Shown piece after piece: positions 33,677-41,206 of a stretch of 45,107 nucleotides of DNA; the stretch's first letter is position 1, and every line of letters begins with the position of its first letter. Both the position numbers and the translations under genes were made by a program. The stretch is from contig NZ_SJEX01000040.1 in assembly GCF_005930495.1 (NCBI RefSeq), positions 1-45,107 on the forward strand, read 5' to 3'. The stretch comes from Modestobacter excelsi (GTDB lineage: Bacteria > Actinomycetota > Actinomycetes > Mycobacteriales > Geodermatophilaceae). A model generated the notes under the pieces. It saw only the letters and a list, made by a program, of their open reading frames with translations, was not told the DNA's origin and ran no database searches.

Positions 33677-33714
33677 GACGGCGTCCGCCCCTTCCGCAGG
33701 GGGCGGGCGCCGTT
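33677..33714 (-). terminator. Hairpin resembling the HPr terminator
   Basis: GACGGCGTCCGCCCC (33677-33691) pairs with GGGGCGGGCGCCGTT (33700-33714) over 15 bp with two G-U pairs. Its left arm differs by one base from that of the hairpin beginning at 33984, about 300 bp away. It lies inside the decayed region, so it may be a duplicated or orphan terminator. Confidence 0.5.
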
Positions 33715-33734
33715 CCGCGTCCCGGCCGAGCAGT

Positions 33735-33895
33735 GGCCGGCCGAGCGGCACCCGGTCCGCCACCAGCCGCAGCAGCCGGGCCTCGCGGGCGACGTCGGTG
33801 CCGACCCGCAGCACCAGGTCACCGGCGAGGAAGGCGGTGTGGTCCAGGCCCTGCTCGAGCGGGGCGAGCTCGGTGCCCGCGAGTCCGGGGGGCGT
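33735..33895 (-). pseudogene. Aminoglycoside phosphotransferase-family remnant
   Basis: The minus-strand frame reads PLEQGLDHTAFLAGD and LRVGTDVAREARLLRLVADR, the N-lobe of an APH-family kinase (family form SGLDHxAFLVDxxxVVRVGTDVxREARLL). The catalytic HGDxxxxN and DxD motifs should follow about 100 residues later; instead the frame runs into the hairpin at 33677-33714 and then into unrelated sequence. No upstream start or promoter is convincing. It is a short relic, identified by one domain segment only. Confidence 0.55.
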
Positions 33896-33983
33896 GCCGT
33901 CGCAGCGCTGCCCCGGCCCGCTGCCGGCTCGCTGCGTCCACCGCCCCAGGGTCGGAGCACCGCCGACCGACCGGCACCACGAC

Positions 33984-34019
33984 GACGGCGCCCGCCCCCC
34001 GCGGGGGACGGGCGCCGTC
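33984..34019 (-). terminator. ptsH: Terminator of ptsH
   Basis: GACGGCGCCCG (33984-33994) pairs perfectly with CGGGCGCCGTC (34009-34019), extended by C/G runs. On the minus strand it starts 10 nt after the ptsH stop. Confidence 0.7.
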
Positions 34020-34029
34020 ATGGCTCGCT

Positions 34030-34290
34030 CTACTCGGCGTCGAGGTCGGTGGCGACCATCTCGGCGATGTGGTCGAGCACGCTCGCGTCGTCGCTGCTGA
34101 CGGTCACCTCGGTGCCCTGCTTGGCGCCGAGGGTCATGATCATCAAGGGCGAGCCGGCGTCGACGGCGTTGCCACCGGGAGTGGCCAGCGTGACCGGCAC
34201 CCCCGACTTCGACACCGCCTCGGCGATGAGGGCGGCGGGACGGGCGTGCAGGCCGACGGCGGAGCCGACGGTCACGGTCTTCGAGGGCAT
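34030..34290 (-). CDS. ptsH: HPr phosphocarrier protein
   Basis: An 86-aa protein. His15 in GLHARPAA is the site phosphorylated by Enzyme I and passed to the EIIA domain of FruA. Ser47 in DAGSPLMIMTLGAKQGTEV occupies the regulatory-serine position. The length is standard. It follows fruA after 57 nt on the same strand and is the last gene of the fru-pts operon. A short AG-rich stretch (AGAAAGCAGG) before ATG 34290 serves as a modest ribosome site. Confidence 0.95.
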   Translation of the reverse strand: MPSKTVTVGSAVGLHARPAALIAEAVSKSGVPVTLATPGGNAVDAGSPLMIMTLGAKQGTEVTVSSDDASVLDHIAEMVATDLDAE

Positions 34291-34347
34291 CGGTACCTGC
34301 TTTCTGTGTCTGACGAGCGGGCCGAGAAGCGGAGGTCAGTCTGCCGG

Positions 34348-36468
34348 TCAGACGGCGGCCGGTCGCGCCGGGACCGCCGCCGGGCTGTGGGCGTGGGCCA
34401 GGTCGACGGCGTCCTCGGGGACGGCGTCGCCCTTCTTGCGGCCGATGCTCTTGGCGATGGTGACCGCGAGGCCCCCGACGACCGTCCCGACGATCAGGGC
34501 GACCAAGAACATCACGATGCCGGAGATCGCGAAGAACACGAAGATGCCGCCGTGCGGAGCGCGCAGCTGCACGCCGCTGGCGGCCACGATGGCTCCGGTG
34601 GTGGCGCCGCCGAGCATCATCGAGGGGATCACCCGCAGCGGGTCGGCCGCGGCGAACGGGATGGCGCCCTCGGAGATGAACGAGGCGCCCAGCAGCCAGG
34701 CCGCCGCGCCGTTCTCCCGCTCGGCCTCCGTGTAGAGCCGGGGCCGCAGGACGGTGCTGGACAGGGCCATCGCCAGCGGAGGCACCATGCCGGCGGCCAT
34801 GACCGTGGCCATGATGACCAGTGAGCCGCGGCTGGCGTCGGCGGTCAGCCCCGTGGTGGCGAAGACGTAGGCCGCCTTGTTGACCGGGCCGCCGAGGTCG
34901 AAGCACATCATCAGGCCGAGGATGATGCCGAGGAGCAGGGCCGAGCTGCCGGTCAGGCCGTTGAGGAAGTTGGTCAACCCACTGAGCGCCTTGGCCAGCG
35001 GTCGGCCGAGGACGACCACCATGATGCCGCTGGAGATCAACGTGGCGAGCAGCGGGATGATCACGACCGGCTGCAGCCCGCGGGCGAAGGTGGGCAGCTT
35101 CCAGCGGCTGATCCAACGGGCGGCGAAGCCGGCGATGATGCCGCCGATCAGGCCGCCGAGAAAGCCTGCGCCCACCGTCAGGGAGACCGCGCCGACGACG
35201 AAGCCGGGGACGATGCCCGGCCGGTCGGCGATTGCGTAGGCGATGTAGCCGGCCAGCGCCGGCACGAGGAATCCGAAGGCCGCGGCGCCGAGTGTGAAGA
35301 ACAGCGCTCCGAGGTAGCCGAGCAGGCCGCCGTGCAAGCCCTCGACCCCGGACACGTCGGGCAGGTTGAGGAGTGTGTTGTTCAGCACCCAGTTCGTGGC
35401 GTAGCTGGCGCCCGCAGCCGAGCTCGGATCGGTCGACTTGATCTGGTATCCGCCGAAGAGGAAGCCCAGCGCGATGAGCAGACCACCGGCGGCGACGAAC
35501 GGGATCATGTAGCTGACCCCGGTGAGCAGCCAGCGGCGGACCTCGGCCCCGCCGCTGGGTCCGCCCCCACCGGCACCGGTGGAGGTCGTCCCGCCCCCTC
35601 CGCCGCCGCCCTCGACACGGCGGGCGTTCGGGTCGTCCGCGGCGGCGAGCGCCTCGCGGATCATCACCTCGGGCTCGTTCATCGCCCGCTTCGTGCCCGA
35701 CTGCACCACCGGCTTGCCGGCGAACCGCTCGCGGTCCTTGACCCCGACGTCCACGGCGAAGATGACCGCGTCGGCCTTGCCGATCACCGACGGGTCCAGC
35801 GGCGTCGACCCCGAGGACCCCTGCGTCTCGACGTGCAGCTCGACGCCCATCTCCTTGGCCGCGGCGGTGAGCTTGTCGGCGGCCATGTAGGTGTGCGCGA
35901 TGCCGGTCGGGCAGGCGCTGACCGCGACGATGCTCCGCCCGGACGGCGCCGTCGCGGCGGGGGCCTGCCCGGCCGGGGCGACGGCCGCCGTGGCGCCGGT
36001 CGTGGCGCCGACCGGCTGTGGTGAGACGACGTCCTGGACCGCGCCGACGACCTCGTCCGCGGAACCGGCGGCGCGCAGCGAGGCGACGAACTCCGGCCGC
36101 ACGAGGGCCCGGGCCAGGGCGGTCAGCAACGTCAGGTGATCGGCGTCGCCGTGCTCGGGCGCGGCGATGAGGAACACCAGGTCGGCGGGGCCGTCGGGAG
36201 CGCCGAAGTCGACCTTCGGGTCCAGCCGGGCGAAGGCCAGCGACGCCTCGGTGACCGCGCCGGACCGGCAGTGCGGGATGGCGATGCCGCCGGGCAGGCC
36301 GGTGGCCACCTTGGCTTCGCGGGCCATGGCGTCGTCGTGCAGCGCCTCCGTCCCCGTGGCCCGGCCGGCGCCGGCCACCAGACCGGCCAGCCGGCGGATG
36401 ACGGAGTCCTTGTCGGGACCGAGGTCGGCGTCGAGCGCCACCAGGTCGCTCGTGATCAGTGTGGACAT
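34348..36468 (-). CDS. fruA: PTS fructose transporter EIIABC
   Basis: A 706-aa three-domain permease. EIIA is residues 1-145 with His66 (GIAIPHCRSG). EIIB is about 170-290 with the phosphocysteine in VSACPTGIAHTYMA. EIIC is about 320-690 with eight or more membrane helices (VSYMIPFVAAGGLLIALGFL, NLPDVSGVEGLHGG, DLGGPVNKAAYVFATTGL). A Gly/Thr-rich linker joins B and C. It imports fructose and delivers fructose-1-phosphate. ATG 36468 has GGGAGAAA upstream; the open frame further upstream belongs to the antiparallel shadow of fruK. It lies 20 nt after fruK. Confidence 0.96.
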   Translation of the reverse strand: MSTLITSDLVALDADLGPDKDSVIRRLAGLVAGAGRATGTEALHDDAMAREAKVATGLPGGIAIPHCRSGAVTEASLAFARLDPKVDFGAPDGPADLVFLIAAPEHGDADHLTLLTALARALVRPEFVASLRAAGSADEVVGAVQDVVSPQPVGATTGATAAVAPAGQAPAATAPSGRSIVAVSACPTGIAHTYMAADKLTAAAKEMGVELHVETQGSSGSTPLDPSVIGKADAVIFAVDVGVKDRERFAGKPVVQSGTKRAMNEPEVMIREALAAADDPNARRVEGGGGGGGTTSTGAGGGGPSGGAEVRRWLLTGVSYMIPFVAAGGLLIALGFLFGGYQIKSTDPSSAAGASYATNWVLNNTLLNLPDVSGVEGLHGGLLGYLGALFFTLGAAAFGFLVPALAGYIAYAIADRPGIVPGFVVGAVSLTVGAGFLGGLIGGIIAGFAARWISRWKLPTFARGLQPVVIIPLLATLISSGIMVVVLGRPLAKALSGLTNFLNGLTGSSALLLGIILGLMMCFDLGGPVNKAAYVFATTGLTADASRGSLVIMATVMAAGMVPPLAMALSSTVLRPRLYTEAERENGAAAWLLGASFISEGAIPFAAADPLRVIPSMMLGGATTGAIVAASGVQLRAPHGGIFVFFAISGIVMFLVALIVGTVVGGLAVTIAKSIGRKKGDAVPEDAVDLAHAHSPAAVPARPAAV

Positions 36469-36488
36469 GCAGTTTCTCCCGGGGGTTC

Positions 36489-37520
36489 TCAGCGGGCGTC
36501 GGCACCGGCGGCCGGGGCGGCCTCGGCGGGAGCAGGGGAGGCGGGCAGGCCGGCGGTGACGGCCACGCCGGCCAGGTCGGCCTGGTCGGGGGTGGGGACG
36601 GCGGAGCCCGGCAGCGCGGCGCTGGCCGAGCCGTACGCCACGGCGTTCTGCAGCCGCCCGGCCGGGTCGAGACCGGCCAGGTCGGCCAGCACGTAGCCGG
36701 CGAGGCTGGAGTCGCCCGCGCCGACGGTGCTGCGCACGGTGGTGCGGGGCGGGCGCGCCGACCACAGGCCGCCGTCGGCGGTGGAGAGCACGGCACCGTC
36801 GCCGCCGAGGGTCAGCAGCACCTCGGCGACGCCCCGCTCGTGCAGGCCGGCCACCGCTGCGATCGCGGCGTCGGGATCGGCGCCCAGCGTCTCCTCGGGC
36901 ACGCCGGCCAGCTGGGCGAGCTCCTCGGTGTTCGGCTTGAGCAGGTCCGGAGCTGCGTCCGGCCCGGCGGCGAGCAGGGCCAGCAGCGGCGCCTCGGAGG
37001 TGTCCACGGCGATCCGCGCGCCGGTGCCGCGCAGCGACCGGACCAGCGTGGCGTACCAGTCCAGCGGCGCGCCGGGCGGCAGGGAGCCGGACAGCACCAC
37101 CCACCGCGCGCCGAGGGCGTGCGCGCGCACGGCGCCCTCGAGCGCGGCGAGGCTGACGGGGTCGAGCCGGGCGCCGGGCTCGTTGAGCTTCGTGGTGGTG
37201 CCGTCGGGCTCGGTGAGCGTGTAGTTGGTGCGGACCGGGGTCTGCACGGGCACGGTGGACAACCGCAGGCCCAGCGCGTGCAGCGCCTTGACGATGGGGT
37301 CGTCGTCGGCGGCGGGGAGCACCGAGACCACGTCGGCGCCGGCGGCGGCGATCGCCCGCGCGACGTTCACGCCCTTGCCGCCGGGCTCGGTGGAGCTGCC
37401 GCCCAGGCGGGCGACGGTGCCGCGCTCCAGCGGCCCGGGCAGGTCCAGCGTCCGGTCCAGGCTGGGGTTCGCGGTCAGCGTGACCACCCGCCTCCCGGCC
37501 GCGGTGGGTTCTGTCGTCAT
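36489..37520 (-). CDS. fruK: 1-phosphofructokinase
   Basis: A 343-aa PfkB-family kinase converting fructose-1-phosphate to fructose-1,6-bisphosphate. The N-terminus VVTLTANPSLDRTLDL, the first signature GGKGVNVARAIAAAGADVVS, WVVLSGSLPPGAP and the catalytic STVGAGDSSLAGYVLA are all present. A C-terminal Ala/Pro tail is extra. ATG 37520 overlaps the stop of the DeoR-type regulator by 4 nt (ATGA), so both are translated together. It directly supplies the step after FruA. Confidence 0.95.
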   Translation of the reverse strand: MTTEPTAAGRRVVTLTANPSLDRTLDLPGPLERGTVARLGGSSTEPGGKGVNVARAIAAAGADVVSVLPAADDDPIVKALHALGLRLSTVPVQTPVRTNYTLTEPDGTTTKLNEPGARLDPVSLAALEGAVRAHALGARWVVLSGSLPPGAPLDWYATLVRSLRGTGARIAVDTSEAPLLALLAAGPDAAPDLLKPNTEELAQLAGVPEETLGADPDAAIAAVAGLHERGVAEVLLTLGGDGAVLSTADGGLWSARPPRTTVRSTVGAGDSSLAGYVLADLAGLDPAGRLQNAVAYGSASAALPGSAVPTPDQADLAGVAVTAGLPASPAPAEAAPAAGADAR

Positions 37521-38284
37521 GCGACGAGCACCTCGATCCCCGAAGTCTCGAGTTCGGCGACGACGGCCGGGTCGGCTTCGTCGTCGGTCACCAGGACGTC
37601 GACGTCCTCGACGGTCGCGAAGCGCACCAGGTGCTCGCGACCGAGCTTGCTGCTGTCGCCGAGCACGACCACCCGCTGCCCGGCCCGGGCCATCGCCCGC
37701 TTGACGGCGGCCTCGGCCTCGTCCGGGGTGGAGAAGCCGTGCCCGGGGCTGATCCCGTTGGTGCCCAGGAAGACGACGTCGGCCCGCAGGTCGGCCAGCG
37801 ACGCCAGGGTGGACTCGCCGACCGCGGACTGGGTGATGCCGCGGACCCGCCCGCCGAGCACGTGCAGCGTGATGCCGGGGAAGCCGGCCAGCCGGGCGGC
37901 GATCGGGACGGAGTTGGTCGCCGCGACCAGCGCGCGGTCGCCGGGGAGCACCTCGGCGAGTGCCGCGGTGGTGCTGCCGCCGTCGAGGATGAGGCTGCCG
38001 GAACTGGCCGGCAGCAGGGCGAGCGCCGCGGCGGCGATCCGGCGCTTGGCCTCGATCCGGGTGTTGCGCCGCTCGCCGAGACCGGGCTCCACCACGGCGA
38101 AGGTGCCGGCCGGCACCGCGCCCCCGTGGACCCGGCGGAGCATCCCGGCCCGCTCGAGCAGGGCGAGGTCGCGCCGCACGGTCTCGGTGGTGACCCCGAA
38201 GTGCTCGGCGACGGCGGTGACGGCGACCCGGCCGCGCTGGGTGACCAGGCCGGCGATGGCCTGCTGGCGCTCCTCTGCGTACAC
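37517..38284 (-). CDS. DeoR/GlpR family transcriptional regulator (FruR-like)
   Basis: A 255-aa repressor. The N-terminal HTH reads EERQQAIAGLVTQRGRVAVT and AEHFGVTTETVRRDLALLE; the C-terminal sugar-phosphate sensor domain contains LILDGGSTTAALAEVL and DVVFLGTNGISPGHG. Its position first in the operon with fruK and fruA argues that it senses a fructose phosphate and controls this locus and ptsI. GTG 38284 is preferred to GTG 38290 because GGGAGG would abut the latter. It is divergent from ptsI. Confidence 0.9.
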   Translation of the reverse strand: MYAEERQQAIAGLVTQRGRVAVTAVAEHFGVTTETVRRDLALLERAGMLRRVHGGAVPAGTFAVVEPGLGERRNTRIEAKRRIAAAALALLPASSGSLILDGGSTTAALAEVLPGDRALVAATNSVPIAARLAGFPGITLHVLGGRVRGITQSAVGESTLASLADLRADVVFLGTNGISPGHGFSTPDEAEAAVKRAMARAGQRVVVLGDSSKLGREHLVRFATVEDVDVLVTDDEADPAVVAELETSGIEVLVA

Positions 38285-38336
38285 GGTCACCTCCCTGGGC
38301 GGCGGACGTTGGGTCCCGGTGTGGTCTCGGATGCCC

Positions 38337-38413
38337 GATTGTGTGGGTTCCCAGTTGTGATGTTGTTGTTCTACGTGGGATCAGTTGACAAGTCAAGACC
38401 AGTTCGTGACTCT
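38337..38413. promoter_or_regulatory. Divergent fru-ptsI control region
   Basis: The sequence between the regulator and ptsI is clearly AT-richer than its surroundings. TTGTG occurs at 38339 and again 16 bp later at 38355, followed by TGTTGTTGTT, which may be DeoR half-sites in direct orientation. TTGACA at 38385-38390 is a perfect -35 for ptsI, with GACTCT 17 bp downstream (38408-38413) as a weak -10. The resulting ptsI leader would be about 105 nt. Confidence 0.5.
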
Positions 38414-38526
38414 GGTCACCGAACGCACCGACGTTGCTGCGACCCTCCCCCCATCGCCTCAGATCGACGTGACCCGTTCCGATGACGGGCCTCCACGCCG
38501 GGTCCGAGCAGACAGTGAGGCCATCC

Positions 38527-40242
38527 ATGTCCAGCACCCCGACCGGTACGCGGCCCGCCGCGGAGACCCTGCCCGGAACGACTGTGCTGTCCGGCACGCC
38601 GGTGGTACCCGGGGTGGCGGTCGGCCCCGTCGTCCGCCCGGTCGGCGCGGTCGAGCTGCCGACCACCCCGGGCCTGTCGGTCCCGGAGGCGCAGCGCGCC
38701 GCCGAGAAGGACCGGTTCACCGCGGCTGCGGACGCGGTCGCGGAGCGGCTGGCCGGCCGCGCCGCCGCGGCGACCGGAGTGAGCGCCGAGGTCCTCAACA
38801 CCACCGCGCAGCTGGCCCAGGACCGCGGGCTGCTGTCGACCGTCGAGCAGCGGATCGGCGAGGGTTCCTCGGCCGAGGTCGCCACCGTCGGGGCGGCGGA
38901 GCAGTTCGTCGAGCTGTTCACCAGCCTGGGCGGGGTCATGGCGGAGCGGGCGACCGACGTGCGGGACGTGCGGGACCGGATCGTCGCCGAGCTGACCGGG
39001 CAGGGGGAGCCCGGCGTCCCGGCGCCCGAGACGCCCTCGGTGCTGCTCGCCGACGACCTGGCCCCGGCCGACACCGCCGGCCTGGACCCGACCCGGGTCA
39101 TCGCCCTGGCCACCCGGCTGGGCGGCGCGACCAGCCACACCGCGATCATCGCCCGCCAGCTCGGCCTGCCCTGCGTGGTCGGCGTGGGTGGGCTCTCCGA
39201 CGTCCCGGAAGGGGTGGTCGTGCTCGTCGACGGCGAGCGCGGCACGGTCACCGTCGACCCCGACCCCCAGGAGGCCGCCGCCCGGGTCGCCGCGTCGGAC
39301 GAGGCGGCGGCCGCGCTGGCCGGCTACCGGGGCCCGGGCACCACCCGCGACGGCCACCCCGTGCAGGTGCTGGCCAACGTCCAGGACGGCCCCGGGGCAC
39401 AGGCGGCTGCCGCGGCGCACGCAGAGGGCGTCGGGCTGCTGCGCACCGAGCTGGCGTTCTTCGGTCGCACCGAGGAGCCCTCGGTGGAGGAGCAGGCGCA
39501 GATCTACGCCGGGGTCTTCGCCGCCTTCCCGGACGGGAAGGTCGTGCTGCGCACGCTGGACGCCGGGTCGGACAAGCCGCTGCCCTTCGCCACCCCGCCG
39601 GACGAGGCCAACCCGGCCCTCGGCGTCCGCGGGCTGCGCACCGCCCGGCGGGACCCGGGGCTGCTGGTCCACCAGCTCGACGCCGTGGCCCAGGCCGCGC
39701 AGGCGACCGGCGCGCAGCCGTGGGTGATGGCGCCGATGGTGGCCACCGTCGCGGAGGCGGCGGACTTCGCCGCGCAGGTGCGCGAACGGGGCCTGGTGCC
39801 CGGCGTGATGGTCGAGGTGCCGTCGGTCGCCGTCCTGGCCGACCGGTTCCTCGAGCACCTGGACTTCCTGTCCATCGGCACCAACGACCTGTCGCAGTAC
39901 ACGCTCGCCGCCGACCGGCTGTCGGCCGATCTGGCCGACCTCACCGACCCCTGGCAGCCGGCCCTGCTGGAGCTGGTCCGGGCCACCGCGGCGGCCGGTC
40001 AGCGGGCCGGCAAGCCCGTGGGCGTGTGCGGCGAGGCGGCCGCGGATCCGATGCTGGCCTGCGTGCTGGTCGGCATGGGCATCTCCTCGCTGTCCTGCGC
40101 GGCGTCCTCGGTGGCCGGCGTCGGCGCCCGACTGGCGACCGTGGACCTGGCCACCTGCCGGCGTGCGGCCGAGGTGGCACTGGCGGCGGCCGATCCGCAG
40201 GCTGCCCGGGCCGCCGTGCGCGAGGTGCTCGCCGCCGGCTGA
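38527..40242 (+). CDS. ptsI: PTS Enzyme I (phosphoenolpyruvate-protein phosphotransferase)
   Basis: A 571-aa enzyme that takes phosphate from PEP and passes it to HPr. His204 in LGGATSHTAIIAR is the phosphorylated residue. The C-terminal PEP-binding barrel includes VGLLRTELAFFG, PGVMVEVPSVAVLAD, LSIGTNDLSQYTLA and the catalytic Cys region GVCGEAAADP. The length is standard. ATG 38527 has GTGAGG 8 nt upstream; ATG 38482 would add 15 unlikely residues. It is divergent from the fru operon and completes a fructose PTS. Confidence 0.96.
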   Translation: MSSTPTGTRPAAETLPGTTVLSGTPVVPGVAVGPVVRPVGAVELPTTPGLSVPEAQRAAEKDRFTAAADAVAERLAGRAAAATGVSAEVLNTTAQLAQDRGLLSTVEQRIGEGSSAEVATVGAAEQFVELFTSLGGVMAERATDVRDVRDRIVAELTGQGEPGVPAPETPSVLLADDLAPADTAGLDPTRVIALATRLGGATSHTAIIARQLGLPCVVGVGGLSDVPEGVVVLVDGERGTVTVDPDPQEAAARVAASDEAAAALAGYRGPGTTRDGHPVQVLANVQDGPGAQAAAAAHAEGVGLLRTELAFFGRTEEPSVEEQAQIYAGVFAAFPDGKVVLRTLDAGSDKPLPFATPPDEANPALGVRGLRTARRDPGLLVHQLDAVAQAAQATGAQPWVMAPMVATVAEAADFAAQVRERGLVPGVMVEVPSVAVLADRFLEHLDFLSIGTNDLSQYTLAADRLSADLADLTDPWQPALLELVRATAAAGQRAGKPVGVCGEAAADPMLACVLVGMGISSLSCAASSVAGVGARLATVDLATCRRAAEVALAAADPQAARAAVREVLAAG

Positions 40243-40401
40243 GGTGAGTCCGATGGTTCGTCGGCCACTGACCCCTTCGGGGGAATGAACCTTCGGTGAC
40301 TCGTGCGACACACCCTGCGATCCGATGGAATACCCAGCGTCTCGCCTGCTTTACTACAGGCGTAACACACCCACCTGGGACCACCGGAAGAAGGCAGTGA
40401 C
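40243..40401. other. Intergenic region between ptsI and the 51-aa gene
   Basis: A small CCCC-TTC-GGGG hairpin (40272-40282) may end ptsI. GGAAT at 40328 and the repeat GCCTG/CAGGC around TTTACTA (about 40345-40362) precede the small gene and may form its promoter. No gene is seen here. Confidence 0.3.
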
Positions 40402-40557
40402 ATGAGCAGCGTGACCTCCAGCTGGCGTCAGCGTCGGCAGGCGTCGCGTACGCGACGCGCCCTCGCGGCCGCCGTCGCCCGCACCAGCAGCCCCGCGATG
40501 CGCGACGAGCTGCTGACCCTCGCGAACAGCAACCAGTTCACCAACGTCGTGCGCTGA
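40402..40557 (+). CDS. Small basic protein (51 aa)
   Basis: The product begins MSSVTSSWRQRRQASRTRRA and ends SNQFTNVVR. It is very basic at the N-terminus, then helical (LAAAVARTSSPAMRDELLTL). GAAGAAGG lies about 8 nt before ATG 40402 and two strong hairpins follow the stop, so the sequence has the architecture of an independent, well-expressed gene. No signal peptide or known domain is seen. Homologs in related actinobacteria would be expected but cannot be checked here. Confidence 0.6.
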   Translation: MSSVTSSWRQRRQASRTRRALAAAVARTSSPAMRDELLTLANSNQFTNVVR

Positions 40558-40564
40558 CCACCTC

Positions 40565-40586
40565 CCGCCCTCGACGACGAGGGCGG
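40565..40586 (+). terminator. Hairpin after the 51-aa gene
   Basis: CCGCCCTCG (40565-40573) pairs with CGAGGGCGG (40578-40586) around ACGA, 8 nt after the stop. Confidence 0.65.
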
Positions 40587-40604
40587 CGCGCACGAACGCA
40601 CCGC

Positions 40605-40635
40605 GACCCCGGACTCCCGCACGGGAGCCGGGGTC
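40605..40635. terminator. Second long hairpin, probably bidirectional
   Basis: GACCCCGG/CCGGGGTC (8 bp) and CTCCCG/CGGGAG (6 bp) are stacked with one bulged A, around a CA turn. A weaker GGGGCC-TGTTC-GGCCCC hairpin follows at 40647-40663. Confidence 0.6.
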
Positions 40636-40696
40636 CTGTGCGTTCCGGGGCCTGTTCGGCCCCCCCGGGGGGTGACCGGGACGATGGAGCCCTCAG

Positions 40697-41202
40697 GTGC
40701 CGCGCCCGACCTGCCGATGCGGGGAGGGTGAGCAGACCAGGCACCTGGGCCAGGCCGGCCCGGACGCGCCGCTCGCCGTCCTCTTCTGCGACCTGGACCG
40801 GTTCAAGGAGGTCAACGACACCCTCGGTCACGCGGCCGGCGACGAGCTGCTGCGGCAGGTCGCCGATCGGCTCCGCGCCGTCGTCCGGCCCGGGGACACC
40901 GTGGGCCGGTTGAGCGGCGACGAGTTCGCGCTCGTCCTCCCCGACGTCGTCGACCGGGCCGACGTGACGTCGTCGACCGGGCCGACGCCGAACGGCTGGC
41001 CGAGCGGGTGGCCGGCTGTTTCGACGAACCGTTCCAGCTCGGCGGGCAGCCCGTGACGGTCCGGGCGAGCGTGGGCGTGGCCGTGCACGTGGCCCCGGTC
41101 GCCGACGACGGCGGCGAGGGGCTGCTGCGGACGGCGGACGCGGCGATGTACCGGGTGAAGGCGTACCGCAGCGACCCGGCGGGCGGCCGTCGCCGGGGTT
41201 GA
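40697..41202 (+). pseudogene. GGDEF diguanylate cyclase, truncated and frameshifted
   Basis: The first frame (40697-40964) reads [20 protein letters not shown], then [19 protein letters not shown], the core of a GGDEF domain including the SGDEF active site. It loses frame at 40965 and resumes in another frame as [29 protein letters not shown] and the final ADAAMYRVKAYRS. The cause is a 23-bp tandem duplication (copies at 40943-40964 and 40966-40987); deleting one copy restores an unbroken domain. The usual DxLTGLxNR start of the domain and any sensor are also absent. Confidence 0.8.
40943..40987 (+). repeat. Tandem duplication, 22-bp copies at 23-bp period
   Basis: Two identical 22-bp copies beginning GACGTCGTCGACC lie at 40943-40964 and 40966-40987, separated by one T. 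The period (23) is not a multiple of three and so breaks the GGDEF reading frame. Confidence 0.95.
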
Positions 41203-41206
41203 GCCG

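Noticed and set aside
33017-36796. Minus-strand frame of about 1259 codons
   Set aside because: It is a shifted-frame shadow of fruA and fruK joined to the relic region; only its last part (SDR and APH pieces) has any family similarity, reported as pseudogenes.
40351-40365. BlaI/MecI-like operator (TTACTACAGGCGTAA)
   Set aside because: Only the left half resembles TACTACA; the right half is too degenerate and no BlaI gene is nearby.
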